Origin: Perkinsus olseni
Lineage: Eukaryota; Perkinsozoa; Perkinsida; Perkinsidae
Reading direction: 5' to 3'
Assembly: GCA_013115135.1 (NCBI GenBank)
Contig: JABANP010000170.1
Location: forward strand, 34,814-98,813
DNA length: 64,000 bases
The position numbers were made by a program, and so were the translations under genes. The notes below the pieces were generated by a model, which worked only from the letters and a program-made list of their open reading frames with translations, was not told where the DNA came from and did no database searches. Positions 1 through 11,323 of this stretch are shown piece by piece; position 1 is the stretch's first letter; each line of letters starts with the position of its first letter.

Positions 1-107
1 GATTCAGCAGATAATGACTTGCTCCATTCAAGACCAATGAGAAACATAAAATCCATACGCGTGAAAATATTGGTAAGTTCATTTTCTGTCGTTCACTCGT
101 AGTCTCA

Positions 108-134
108 TCGTCGTCTACGAGTCGTAGACGACGA
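108..134. repeat. Perfect 13-bp inverted repeat
   Basis: The arms at 108-120 and 122-134 are exact reverse complements around one central base. No ORF or splice signal explains it. It lies beyond the 3' end of the carboxypeptidase gene read on the minus strand, so it could form a hairpin in a 3' flank. A role is not shown. Confidence 0.6.
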
Positions 135-396
135 GATTATCAATATTATGATCATGTTCTATGCTCAAAGCGTCAACCTAATAACGATATCTTCGGGGTC
201 GTTTTTACTTTCAAACCGTGGTCGAGGAGCTTCGCCACATAGTAGGTTCCATCATAGGCTATATACTTGATGAAAGCCTTAAAGACCTGAAAAGCAAGCC
301 ACAGCTCAGGCATCCGTACAGTGGACTGCAGTAGTTACCCCATTATTTGACTCTTTCCACTTCTTCGTGACGCGGAGCTCTTGCTTGACCGATGGA

Positions 397-1965
397 TCAT
401 TGAGCAAGGCAAGCGCCTGACGGTAGAGCACCGAGTAGTGACAAAATACTACTACAAGCCTCCTGGCATGATGTCACCTTCTTTGCGGGAAAACAATACA
501 TATGATCAGCAAGAGTGACAGAGCTCACCTTTCCAGACGTGAACTTGAAGTATTTCGACTCCTCCCCTGGACTCGCACGCACGTCGAGCCTGGAAAGGGG
601 TAGTCAAGAAGTTTTCGACATCGAAGGAAACGAGAAAGAGGAGGTAAGCGGTGGACCTCGGGCCTCTTCGGATACGGACGTCAATCCGTCTCATGTATAT
701 ACGCCAAAGAACTCACAAGCTTATGTGGGCATCTTCTAGAGGTTTCTGAACGATAGGCTCGCACGTATCCACGGCTCCCTCGCACCGATCTGGTAGGCAA
801 GCCATTCTGAGGAGTTCTCAGGACATCGGCTCACCGGGTACGGGTGCTCCACCGGGACCGTTTGCATTGCATTTGGAGACTTCCTCTTTGCACTTTTGCA
901 AGTCGTCGCGCATCTTATCGAGTCTGAGGTAATTGACAGTAAGAGGGCGCAGCGATCTGGAGCACGCACTCCTCTTGAGGAAGCAGCTTCCTGCCCGTGG
1001 CCAACTTGTAACTTCCATAGAATCTGGGACGGCAATGAGCATGTTGACGCCAAGACAGCTGGATGGACACTCACGTATCATATGGCCCAACGACGCCAGA
1101 GTACATCATCACACCTTTGAGATCGACGCTCGACCCCGCAGACTTCACGATCCGCTCTGCCACCATGGCAACGATCAGAGCTGCAGGGCACAAGATAACA
1201 GCAATGCGCAGACGAGTGCCTTGAAACGGCAGTCATACCAGACGCCGAGGCTCCCACCAGATGAACGTCCTTGTTGAGGTTAGGATGCTTCTTGAGGACG
1301 CCGTCGATGAAGGTCGCCCTGTGTAGGAGAGAGATGCTCTCAGAGGATGGAAGACCCATCGCTTTTCCTCTGATTCAGAAGCTCTTACATATGTTCGATG
1401 GACTCTTCCAAGCTAGCCTCGATCTGTCCCTCACTGAAACCGGTGGGTCCGGGCGCATCGACCCAGATGCCATTATTATGCTTGGTCCATGAGTATCTGC
1501 ACAATAGTAGGGAGACCATGATCATGGTCTACATGAGTGACTCGTAATGATTGACTCACTCGTTAGGGATTACGCCTTTCCCATCCGGAGTCGTTCGACA
1601 CGGCCCGTGGAGCCTCGTCAGCGGATTGAGGCTGCTACCACCAGGACCACCAGCCATGTAGATGAAGGTCCGCGGTAGAGCCGACGGATCCGGTTCATCA
1701 GCTTCCATAGCAGCGTAGAAGTACCTTCAAGCCGCACGACTTGGCATGAGTTGACAGCAGAAATTATGTACTTGTTCACTGGGCCGACTTCTATATAACC
1801 AAACTCCTGTTTACCCTTGCCAAAGGGGCACAAAGTGATGCCGTTGAGTGAGCTACGCTGTCGAAATGCAGGCGGACCACCTGAGCGTAGTCGATCATGA
1901 ACTCGAGCTCAGCGTTCGAGAGCCACATCTTTACTCCTGAGAGAGCCACCGACAATAGTGGCTAC
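397..1965 (-). CDS. Serine carboxypeptidase-like protein (peptidase family S10), spliced
   Basis: Read on the minus strand, several short exons give the S10 signature in order. The strand sequence GYIEVGPVNKYFYAAMEA is joined by an intron removed near 1730-1775. GGPGGSSL, the oxyanion region, follows near 1628-1651. WVDAPGPTGFSEG, equivalent to the family's DqPvGtGfS, lies near 1425-1465. The nucleophile elbow GASAS is near 1243-1257, and an LKGVMMYSGVVGPYD segment near 1090-1125 matches the usual LkGvaiGNg. One intron (GTAAGAG...ACACAG) joins the FSEG segment in frame to ATFIDGVLKKHPN. Exons below about 1080 should carry the catalytic Asp and His, but I could not place them. If the GTATGACT donor after the elbow is used, the usual final Gly of GxSxxG is Ala. 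S10 enzymes normally remove C-terminal residues in secretory or lysosomal compartments. Start, stop and activity are unproven, and the outer coordinates are approximate. Confidence 0.8.
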
Positions 1966-3450
1966 TATAGAGGTTGATATTAATAGTAGGGAAACGGTCA
2001 TGGTGGTCGGATGGCCAACGTCGAACTATCCTTGATAACAATGGTGAGTTCGGACTCTGAAGGACATCGAAAATGATCGGCGTGAAAGGATCGACAGTCG
2101 GATGAGCGCTGGGAAGTACGTTCACGTCTGCGTTATTGAGGGGACAGTCTGAGGCTGCGACACCGATTCAGTGACGCCAACCAACACACGTCGTTTGCGA
2201 GTAGATGACGGTCGTTCATTGACGGAGGCAACTCATACTCCCACAAATAATAGCAACGGCATGCTGCCATATTATGCTGTGAAGTAGCGATGCTATTCCT
2301 CGTGCTGCTCTACACTGGGAAAGCCATGCAACGACTCGGTACAATGTGAGGCACGAAACCCCTGGTCTCGGGAATGGGACAAGGTGCGTCACAGCACTGG
2401 CGTCGGCAAGGTCGACAGGACCTTTCGACGGCAGTGAGGATAACGACTCGAAGACCATGGTTGGAGAAGTGTGACAGCACCGCGAGGACGATGCTAGTCT
2501 GCTCAAATCGTTACCGAGCGTTTGTCGACTCAAGCGTGGTGCTCTTGCACTGACCTCCTATCGTGGGAGGCAAAACTGGGACACGAGATGTCCCATTGTG
2601 GTGCATGCACAATTTGTGCATGCAGCATACCAGTATCTCTTCGCACCGGTTTTGAGTCGACAACGCTTGTTAACTCTCTGACTAAAACTAGGACAGATTG
2701 GGATGCAGAGATGATCATATAGAGACAACGCTAGGTGTTATACTTAAGGTACAATACCTTACGTATTCAGAACAACCCACCGTGTCCATGATAGCACTAT
2801 CTTATCCAATTGTTCAATATTTGCCAAATATTATCTGGAACGCACAAGCGTATGGACTAAGCTCATTGGTCTTCGGAATGCTCCGCTATTATGGGGTTTC
2901 ATTATCCGTAACATACTCTACGAAAGAAGGCAAACAACACAGTCTTTCATAAATCTCCCGAGAAAACTGCCGCACTTTGGGCACGGATGAGTCGCACGTC
3001 ACCGACACAGAGCGTCAGCAGTGAAGGGCAACCTCCCCAAGTACCGTCAAACGACTCAGAAGGACTCGACTCTGACGATGATCTCCCGTTCTTCTGGTAA
3101 AAGCTGAACTGGTCTTTGGAAGAAGCCCAGTGGGTGTACACAGGGTGGCCAAACGACGCGAACAGGAGCACTTCGAAGTCGACTTTCGGTGTTGGCGGCG
3201 TTTCACTCAACGGGACGAAGCGTCGCTCGAAGCAGCGTATTTGAGCGACAGCCGAGAGTCCATCCCTGTGGAGCGAGGGAGGTGTGAGTCACATCGTGTG
3301 ACTCTTGCCTCAATCCAGATATCTTTCTACTCGCCAGGTACATGGTCAACCTCAAGACCATGACCTTACACAGTGTCTATTGGGAAGAGCCCGTCTGGCC
3401 AGTGATGAGATCATCTTGGTTTTGGCGTCCCAACTACAGCACTCACCTCG
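1966..3450. other. Region with no assignable gene
   Basis: Only short overlapping frames occur here. A minus-strand frame at 2947-3210 has mixed polar composition and could be an exon, but no family is recognisable. The N-terminal exon of the carboxypeptidase could extend into 1966-2130. No RNA gene or mobile element was recognised. Confidence 0.4.
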
Positions 3451-3719
3451 GGGTTGAACTCATCAGTAACAGTTGGTCCAACGTGAGCGGATACCTTTCC
3501 CCTCACTGTTGCTGATCATATTCCCTCACAGGACACTTCTCCTCCCACCCTGCCTCCATTACCTGTTGACCCTTACCTGTGTCCCTTTGGACCATGCGAC
3601 TGTGAGCTCCTGGAAGGTTAGTGCTTGCCATCATGGCAGTGCCATGTGTTGGAGGTGAACTCCAATCTTAGGAGCTTTCGAGGAGCTTCGTAGAGAGTTG
3701 GACTCCGGCCCTATCGATT

Positions 3720-6668
3720 GTGAGCTCGAGGATACCCCTGAGCATTCGAGTGGGTCAACTTGTGAAGCACTCCTCGAGTACTCCTAGCCCTGCAGAGTCG
3801 ATAGTCCAATTCACCGTTACGAAGAAGAAGAAGTCTGCAAAACGCTCAACGACCTCTTCATCTCTTCCCGAGCCTCCCACACTTGATGATTTTGTCATTG
3901 AGCACGCCCTGTATGACACCGCCAAGAGGCTGAGATTACAAGTGACCATCGGCGCCCTGTATGCTCGACAGATCGATACACCTCGTCGTAGGTGTATCGC
4001 GGCTATCCGGTAGTGGAGGAACCTCCGGCGGACGACGATATCCCAGAGGTTCCCTCCGCAGCCTTATCCAGCCACACCTTATACGCCCTCAGGACTCCCC
4101 CGTATGGCTGTGCTTTCTGATACATGGTATTGGGGAGATGCTGTACAACCGAGGGCACGTCCCAGAAATTGGAGCTCCGAGGTGAGGCCTCATCGAGCTA
4201 CGAGCTGTTGCCGTTTCGCCCGTATTCAGATGTCGCTCACATTGTTGGCGATATCGTCAACTGTTCGGCGAGAAACTCAAAGAAGATCTGAACGTCACGC
4301 CGGAGGGAGTTCCTGCTAGAATTGAGGTGGCTGGGTTGATCATCATGGCTCGCGACAAGGCCTCAGTTAATCCCCATCGAGTGGGGCTTGAGCGTCCACG
4401 ACTCGGCACTAGATGATCAGCTCGAGAGCATCACCCTTACATCATGCGGACGAGTGAGAGGCTGCTGTGCTGTCCGACCATACCACAGTCATGGTATGCA
4501 GGTACGCACTTTCGCTAATCTGGCCATCTCGGACGCCTTCTTGTACAGCTAACCAGCTCGGAGGGAAGGCATCCTTGACTATGTGGTCAAAAGCGTACCG
4601 CGAAAAGTTGAATCTCACGCCATCGGAATGGTCTCTGCCAGATGCGGCAGAAGTATCATCTGTTTTGCCAAAACAATCCGACCTTCCATCCCGATGTTCT
4701 TTCTGGCCGGAGTGCAGTGTGCATACTCGGGCACTCATTAGGTCCGCCTGTATCACTGAGCAGGACAGCATTACTCTGCTCGTCTATTGGTAGGCTCGGT
4801 TATAGCATTCGACCTCCTTGTCCGACAGCCACCACCAGAATCGGGGGAGGAGTCGGGTGCTCCTCGCAAAAGTACGACGGACGGTTCCACCGGCCATATT
4901 CTCGCTGGAACTACCACCTTGACCGACGACGATCTCAACGGTAGGAGCCCCGACTCTCCAAATGGACATGTGGACGTTTCGGACTATGCTGTAAGGCCGG
5001 GGCCAATCTGAATTACTCGAGTACACTACTCAGGCAAGTGACGACTTCCAACTGCCCTTCTGTCCACGAGTTCTCTTCCTACTCGGCTCCCCGCTTGGCC
5101 TCTTCCTCACCATCCGTAATGAGCTTCTCCCTGGCGGAGCTCTGCCTACGTGCCGCAGAATATTCAACATATTCCATCCCAATGATTGCGTGGCTTATCG
5201 CGTGGAACCCCTCGTTGCTCCGGTGGGACGTTTGAGCCGACTTCGGCGCATCGTCATCTTCATAGTCTTCAGGAGCTCAGTGAGGTGCCTCCGATGTATA
5301 TCCCACACCGAGGAGGCCATCGACTACATGTGGCGGTATTCTCGCCGTAGTGTGACAGGGAGGTTATCGCTTCTCTTCAGGTTAAACGTTTGCACTCTGA
5401 CGTCGGATCAGCTTTTAGTAACGTTGGCAGCACTATCTCCCGCTGGTTTGCCGAGCCAACACAAGAGCAGGTGAGGCCCTCGCTGTGAGGGAGCATACAG
5501 TAAGGGTTACTCTTACTGGGCATTGGGGTTCTACCGACGAGAGGCGCGAAGCAGTTCAAACGAAATGTTCAACGCAAGAATCGTGGTGTTTCGTCTATCG
5601 TTTCGCCGCGAAACCTTCGCGCTATAACACTACTGTAAAACACAATAACGCGGCTCACAATATGAGACTTGCACGTGGTCATAACGCGTTCCGACGTTTC
5701 ATGGCTTCAGCGGAGCGCGTTACTAAGTGAGGTATTCTCACTACGAGCGTGAAACATTACCAATTTAAACCATATTCACGCTTTACAACACAAGTTCTCC
5801 GATATCTTGGAAAAAATCGGCGGGTAGCCGCCGGCTACTAGCCGGAGCATTCTTCGCTCCCGGAGCGACGCTCCGGCCTTTTGCTTTCGTTCGACCAGTA
5901 GTTGAGCCGTGGTCGACCTGATCGACTACCACGATCTTGCGATCGTCTTGCGGAGCATGCGCTCTCCGAGCAAGAATGGGAACCAGCCAGTTAGATACCT
6001 TCGTGAGACTGAGACAGCAGAAACGGCCACTGTGCCGTGCTTAGCTCTATATATTATAGACGCACGTCTGGAGCTCAGACTCGTCACTGACCAGTGGTCA
6101 GCGATCGAGGCCATGGATCTAACGTCTAAGGCGTTACGAGTCGTAACGTAACTTGCGTAACTGGGTCGTGTCGGAACTTACGACAATGCCTTCTGCACTG
6201 CGTCATGCACCTCATCCCGTGTGGAACGCCTAACGAAGGTCACTTGAGGACAAGTTGTCCTGGACAACCGTTGAACAGTTATTGTTCCACTGTGCATGAT
6301 TTTCCACTGTGGAACTTCCACATGGCATAAGTGAAACTCCACTGTATTCTCATCCAGGTGGCCGAGCAAGAGCGGAAGAACAAAATCGAATGTGCTTTGA
6401 GGGATTCGATCCCCAATGTTAAACTCAACCAGGGTATGCACCGCAATTCAAGTGGTCCAACCCCGTCGCCACGTTGTTATTAGGCCGACGAATCGACTGG
6501 GTCATCCAAGAGTCGGTCACCGAGGCCGCCTCAGAGCTTTGGTCGGCATTTGGGTCGCACTTTTCGTACTGGAGGCATGAGGATGTTATCTCTTTCATCA
6601 TAGATCAGCTCGTATGGTGTAGTGAAGATGATAAGCAGTGGCGTGATAAGAAGAATAGTTTCTTCTGA
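3720..6668 (+). CDS. DDHD-domain phospholipase A1-like protein (PA-PLA1 / SEC23IP type), spliced
   Basis: Plus-strand exons carry the hallmarks of intracellular phospholipase A1. WLCFLIHGIGE lies near 4105-4140. A lipase elbow GHSLG near 4730-4750 is joined through an intron (4751-4794, GTCCGC...GGTAG) to SVIAFDLLVRQ. An FFLLGSPLGLFLTIRNELLP run near 5070-5135 is followed by IFNIFHPNDCVAYRVEPL (5160-5215) and a YIPHRGGHRLHV segment near 5300-5330. The C-terminal RRIDWVIQES...SHFSYWRHEDVISFII lies at about 6480-6610 with a stop near 6668. These motifs belong to the DDHD family, which cleaves phosphatidic acid and related phospholipids at ER or Golgi membranes. The stretch between about 5340 and 6470 is unusually long for this genome's introns and contains GC-rich hairpins, so it may hold an insertion or unrecognised exons. 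The first exon is uncertain: the frame beginning at 3720 starts with GTG, not ATG. Confidence 0.8.
5480..6440. other. Long gap inside the DDHD gene with hairpins and AACGCG motifs
   Basis: Between the PHRGGHRLHV exon and the RRIDWVIQES exon lie about 1 kb with no clear coding match. It contains several ATAACGCG-type words (5645-5720), as in the motif cluster at 51.15-51.6 kb, and two small GC-rich inverted repeats at about 5825-5875 (GTAGCCG/CGGCTAC and GGAGCG/CGCTCC). It may be a large intron with inserted repeat DNA. Confidence 0.4.
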
Positions 6669-7183
6669 CGATGAGTTCCTGTCGTGCTCAGTCTATCATT
6701 GCAGTTCAACGCGGTTCTGGTGCCGGCTCCCGATAAAACAGTACGGTGGATCAGATCTTCAGTGAAAGTTTTCCGGATGAATCGAGGGTTCAACTCAACA
6801 GCTTGCTAATTTGTTGGCAAGATTCTTCAAAGGTCTGTGCCGGCATACCCGTCTACTGACAGGACAGTCTCGGGAAGACCAGAATCGCTGACGAGACTCA
6901 AGTATTTTCGACCCCTATCCAATGGTCGCTCTAATAGAGCGCCTCTATCGAGTCCATCCTATCCCTCAGCACCAGAGCAATGCGAACACCACCGTGTCAG
7001 CTTTGTTTGAAACTCGGTAAGCACAATACCCACGGTAGCGCACACAACATCACCGTCAGCCATCTTTCCACATGACAATATACAGCGATCCGAGACGCCT
7101 TGATGAACAACAACTGCCAAGAATTAGGACGAGTATAAAATGGATTGGGGCGACAACGGTGGTCACGATGTTACCGTCACATT
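6669..7183. other. Intergenic region, similar to the region at 10.3-10.5 kb
   Basis: No gene is seen. Bases 7005-7110 resemble 10410-10505 (shared AACTCGGT-AGCACAA and CACGGTAGCG words, then an ACGATCC or GCGATCC stretch). This is the 3' flank of two related genes, so the duplication that produced the gene pair included flanking DNA. Confidence 0.45.
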
Positions 7184-7641
7184 TTATACGTCGAAAAATG
7201 ACTCGCCAGAGATATTAGTCTCCCAAGAAATTTTGCGGAAGTTATAGCATAGATTGTCCCACGTCTGATATTCCTTCATTATGAGTTCCAGCATACTCCG
7301 ACAAACTCCTTTCGCTTTGTTAATCGCGTCCTTTCCGCGTTCTCCCATAAGGGATATTTCCCTCTCAGTATACGGCGGTCGGTCTTTGCTGAGATCCAAC
7401 CCTTCACCGACGGAGTGTAGACTTCTCAGCCTCTCGCGTAAATCTGCACTGTCAATGCTTTTGAGAAGGTTAACATGGTCAGGGCCGCCACACAGAGAAG
7501 GACTGAAATATGTACAGAGTAATTCGAATAAAGGCAGTTTTCAGGGTTCGAGGCAAATAACCCAGGGACCAGCAAATGAAGAATGCTGAAAAACACACAT
7601 CGGCGTAGAAATGCCTTACTCAGTGCACTGGTACGTATCAT
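7184..7641 (-). CDS. Small secreted-type protein, paralogue A, two exons
   Basis: The ATG at 7641 opens a signal-peptide-like stretch (a basic start, then FFSILHLLVPG). A phase-consistent intron from about 7559 down to 7501 (donor GTTATT, acceptor TTTCAG, about 59 bases) joins it to an exon reading SLCGGPDHVNLLKSIDSADLRERL, then a charged, helical C-terminal part with KGVCRSMLELIMKEYQTWDNLC. The last motif is shared with the gene at 10478-11092, which has CQTTLEIIQRRYVTWETLC at the same place. Two conserved cysteines flank the shared helix, as expected of a small disulfide-bonded secreted protein. The family is not recognised and no function is claimed. The intron was chosen because it keeps the frame. 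The 3' end may continue in another exon. Confidence 0.55.
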
Positions 7642-8837
7642 AGCGCTCGGTCTTGGGACATATCACGAAGAAAACTTCGGGCGGCACTCCATACTGGAGG
7701 GTAGTCGCAATTGTAACCGACAAGATGCTCTTGTCTCCCAGACCGATCATCGGAGAACTCAGATTGGTAGATCGGAGGCCGAAGTAGCAGTCCGGGCCCT
7801 TCGTATAGGGGCAAAGGTCTATTTCGGCCAGCGGAGGGAAGCCCTGAAAGCGGACAAAACATCAGAGGGTGAGAAGCATGCTCCCCGAAGCAGCATAGAC
7901 CGCCAGTAGCAGGCGAAGTGTGGCCGAGATGCCAGACGTTACGCATGAAAATGAATAAAGGCATTTACGGCAGCTCGCAATTCTCTTCGAGGCGGGCATG
8001 GGAGCGAGGGTCCCTCGGCCCGGTGGAGCTATGACGGAGCGACACTACACGGCGACGCCGTGACGGCGTGCAGTGCAAGCGCCACTCATCTCATCCAGTT
8101 GGCATACGGACTATGAGGGGGAGCTCTCTTAGTGCCGGAGTTTCAAGCGTCCAACTAGTTCCCATGATACGCATGCCCTGGGCATAATGCCCACATCGCA
8201 ACGGATTTTCTCCGTATGCTAGCCTAGCCTAACCCAGACTCGGAGTTCACAGTCCGCCAACCCACATTACACCGGCGTAGGCTTGGGTGGCCAAGGCAAT
8301 AGCGGAAGCAGCAGCAGTGAGAATCAGTCTAGTCGACATTTGTAAAGACTTGTCTCAACGCTACATGAAGGATGAGTCATCCCCATGAACCGTCCAACGG
8401 CTGATTGACTCGCTTCCAGGCTGGGCAAGTCAAATTTCGCAAATCGCCACATACTTTTGGCCCAGCAAATCCTTGATGCTGTTCAAAGCAGTTTTTTCGA
8501 CGACCGCGTTCCCCGGGGCCACGGTAGACTCTACTGGGAGGACCGACAACTCCATCACGATAACTCTCATGAGCCGGTGCGAAGGGGGCACGGAAATCCG
8601 TTATCAGATTGAAACTGTCCTTAATAACGAGCAATGCATGACTTAATTATCACGTCTTCCTGCTCTAAGGCTTCCGACCGACTTCTTCTGTGTCTTTTCC
8701 GTCCTCGCGGTCAACGTCCCAGTCGCCAGTTCTCGGACGCTTGCTCCAGCTGCTGCCTTTGTTTTTTTTGCAAATATTCAATGGGGGACCTCATTCAAGA
8801 AAGAGGCGGGAAAACAGAAAGTTGTGCCTACCCGGCA
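7642..8837. other. Region with no assignable gene
   Basis: Short frames on both strands overlap one another and none shows a domain, signal peptide plus splice sites, or similarity elsewhere in the window. The minus-strand frame at 8377-8634 is rich in Arg, Gly and Pro and is probably chance. Confidence 0.35.
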
Positions 8838-9210
8838 CTACAGCAAACCCCTGCGAGCATCGAGATACTGCATGAGGGCCAAACAAAGTTGATTGAAGGA
8901 CTTGCGTCGCTTCAAATCAACAATTAATTTATATAGATGGTAGGGGACACCACCTTTTACCCTATTCCTAGCCTGCTCTGAGAGCGGACAGGAGAGGAGG
9001 TAGTACCGAGTGTTCCCCACCGGCGCCCCACAGTCACACTCTGGCGAGTTAACTATCCCGCATCGGTAGAGATGGGCCGGGGTTGGAGCTCCTCCAAATA
9101 CAACAGCACTGCTGGCTGCCGTGACTTCTCCGCGGATCCACAACCGAGCATGTGAAGCGCAGTAGAAGAAGTCCTTGACCGGAGTGCCGAGGCTGGCTCT
9201 CTTATCTGAC
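8838..9210 (-). pseudogene. Non-LTR retrotransposon (LINE) C-terminal fragment
   Basis: The minus-strand frame reads ARLWIRGEVT... then LYRCGIVNSPECDCG...TRYYLLSCPLSEQAR. This is the CxCG-x-H-x-C tail that ends many LINE polyproteins after reverse transcriptase or RNase H. The usual His of the motif is Tyr here, and no reverse transcriptase precedes it, so this is a decayed 3' remnant. A stop ends the frame at 8838. It lies between the two related secreted-protein genes and may have taken part in their duplication. Confidence 0.65.
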
Positions 9211-9417
9211 CACCACTTGCGCAGTCACAGACGGCCAGCTTCAATCTGATATCCCCAGAGGGTCCTCACACTGACTTCCGTTATCGGGAAATCCGTTATC
9301 GGGACTATCAAATCGCACGCCCTTGACATTGATATTGGGGCGAGCGACTTTGTGAATTACAGTTTGTAACGCATCGTACTGAGTGCGAGGTTCTTCCCGC
9401 CGGTGTCATCGATACTG

Positions 9418-9519
9418 TGGGCCTATAACTTAGGGATTTCAAGTGCATTTCCTCAAGGAAGTCCTTAAGGGAATATGGTGAAACCTTAAGGGATTTGCTT
9501 AGTGGGTATCATAGGGCTA
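9418..9519 (+). repeat. Dispersed 102-bp repeat, copy 1
   Basis: This block (starting GGGCCTATAACTTAGGGA, ending CATAGGGCTA) recurs at 52604-52705 with about ten changes. It holds several CCTTAAGG-type palindromes and no ORF. It is probably part of a non-coding transposable element. Confidence 0.75.
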
Positions 9520-9694
9520 CTTGTTGTTGAAATTGAAATTTGTTGTTAATCCATGGTAAGAAACCCACGAAGGTTCTAGTCCCACCTTGCCTACTACTCG
9601 TCATTCTCATAGTATAAGACTCGTACTACTACCCATGCTCAAACTTTAGTTTGTTTCGCGCACACTTACACACTAGTTGAGGCAAAACACGACA

Positions 9695-9993
9695 ACACTC
9701 AGCCAGTCGAGTCGACTCTGACCTCATCCAGTCGTTACTGGTCCCTTTCTTCGAGACGGTCGTCATCACTCTAGAACAGGTACCCAGGGTACGGTACCCG
9801 TAGCCTGCGCAGTTGACTCGCTGGTCAGTGACACTGCTCTCCGGCCCAGAGCCTCTGGCCCAGAGCCTCTGGGTGACCATCCGTTCCCACTCTGAGCAAC
9901 CTGTGGACTCCCTCCCTCAGTAGCCCGCCTTGAGCGCCATTGCCTCTTGTGGTCTTGTTAGTGTTGATTCTCTCTATCGTTGTGGACCCGCCC
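9695..9993 (+). pseudogene. Decayed partial copy of the 1076-residue gene
   Basis: About 300 bases match 13999-14274 of the large gene at 11324-14554, in the same orientation. Both share the AGTCGAGTCGACTCTGACC start and the GTGTTGATTCTCTCTATCGT end. The copy has indels, a short internal duplication (CCCAGAGCCTCTGG twice near 9840-9870) and an in-frame TAG where the gene has a Gln-Glu segment, so it is not functional. The parent gene is intronless here, so splicing cannot tell whether it arose by retroposition or DNA duplication. Confidence 0.8.
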
Positions 9994-9999
9994 CTGTGC

Positions 10000-10477
10000 T
10001 TCGGGTGTGGCCGACGAGGTCGGGCACTCGTTCCACACCTTCACCGGTATTGGTGAGGTCGGGCCGACCAGGGTGCTCCAAAATGGCAGCAATTCTATTT
10101 TCCCAATCTTTCCTGCGGAAAATTTCCTGCCGCAACAAAATGGTGGAAAAATAGCAAAATAACGTGAAACCACAGGAAATCCACCCAAAGAACCGTTTTT
10201 CGGCCCGTCAACAATGCCGGGCGCCAAAGCTCATCATAACATCCTCATTATATTTCACCTGGATAATATTGGATCCATGATTAGATTCGGGTGTGATTAT
10301 CAGACTCTGAACGACCACGGAATCCTGAATCCTGACCTTTTTCGGATTGTTGGTCCTTCAGTGGACTCCAGCGTACAATATCAGAGATATTCCAACAGGA
10401 CATTTGGTTCCCGTCATCGGAACTCGGTTAGCACAACACCACGGTAGCGGATAGAACACCATACTCACACGTCATCC
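10000..10477. other. Intergenic region
   Basis: No gene is recognised. Bases 10410-10505 resemble 7005-7110 (flank of the paralogous small-protein gene). Confidence 0.4.
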
Positions 10478-11092
10478 TCATATGACATCATACGACGATC
10501 CAGAACAGCTAAAATAGATGATTGAGCGATTCAAATCCCGAAAATGAAATCTTGATTCTTCGTATTCGATGACCGGGTCGATCATAATAGTATTCCAAGT
10601 TGAAATTTCCAACCGAGTCAGAGGTAGTACCTCTGAGGTACTCGTTGCAGTGCAACGGTTGCACAGAGTTTCCCACGTAACATATCGCCTCTGTATGATC
10701 TCCAGGGTGGTCTGGCAGAGTTTTCTTGCCTTGGCAACCACGGTTCTCCCCAGTTCCCCCAATGCCAACGCGTCCTTTTCAGGTAACGCTGGTTTTTCCC
10801 TCCTAGCTTCAACTTCTTAGCGGCATAGTAGAGATCCTCTAGTCGTGTACGAAAGGCCACACTACTGACGTCTTTGAGAGGGTTTCCATTCCGATTACAC
10901 ACATCGTCCCTGAAATACGAATAGAAAATGAGAAGGCTTAGCCTTCAAGGCTAGCCAGGATGGTGTATTCAAGATCACATTTCCAGAAGATCCGCTCGTG
11001 GCCAGGAGACGCAGCAAAGGAAGAACGCTGAGGTAACGCAAGAACTGAAATTTCTTACCCATCGCACGCATATGTTTGATCACGGTGCTCAT
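10478..11092 (-). CDS. Small secreted-type protein, paralogue B, possibly frame-broken
   Basis: The ATG at 11092 (or the in-frame ATG about 30 bases later) opens a signal-like segment with LRYLSVLPLLRLLATSG. Further exons give PLKDVSSVAFRTRLEDLYYAAKKL, aligning with KSIDSADLRERLRSL of paralogue A, and ALGELGRTVVAKARKLCQTTLEIIQRRYVTWETLC, aligning with its C-terminal helix. Between these two segments the frame moves by one base near 10800 without an obvious intron, so the gene may be a pseudogene or have an intron I cannot place. Neighbouring paralogue A is in the same orientation 3 kb away. No known family is recognised. Confidence 0.5.
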
Positions 11093-11323
11093 TCTTGGGA
11101 CAATTGAGTAACTTGACTTTCGGTGGGTAAATAGCTCTCTTTCGTTTCGTTTGGCTAGTTTCTCGTCTCGTGCCTCTGTATCATCCCTACCACGTTAAAG
11201 CAAGTTTCTCATCGCATGCCCTCCTCGCGACCCGTCTTGTGTTCGTCAAATCGTGACAGCCTTCGTGTTCGAGTGGAGTAGGGGAGAGATCTTACTCTCC
11301 GTCAAACAGTCTCTTACTCACAA
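11093..11323. promoter_or_regulatory. Shared upstream region of divergent genes
   Basis: These 231 bases separate the start of small secreted paralogue B (minus) from the start of the large plus-strand ORF. They are T- and C-rich on the plus strand near 11130-11240 (TCTCTTTCGTTTCGTT). No specific promoter element was recognised. Confidence 0.4.
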
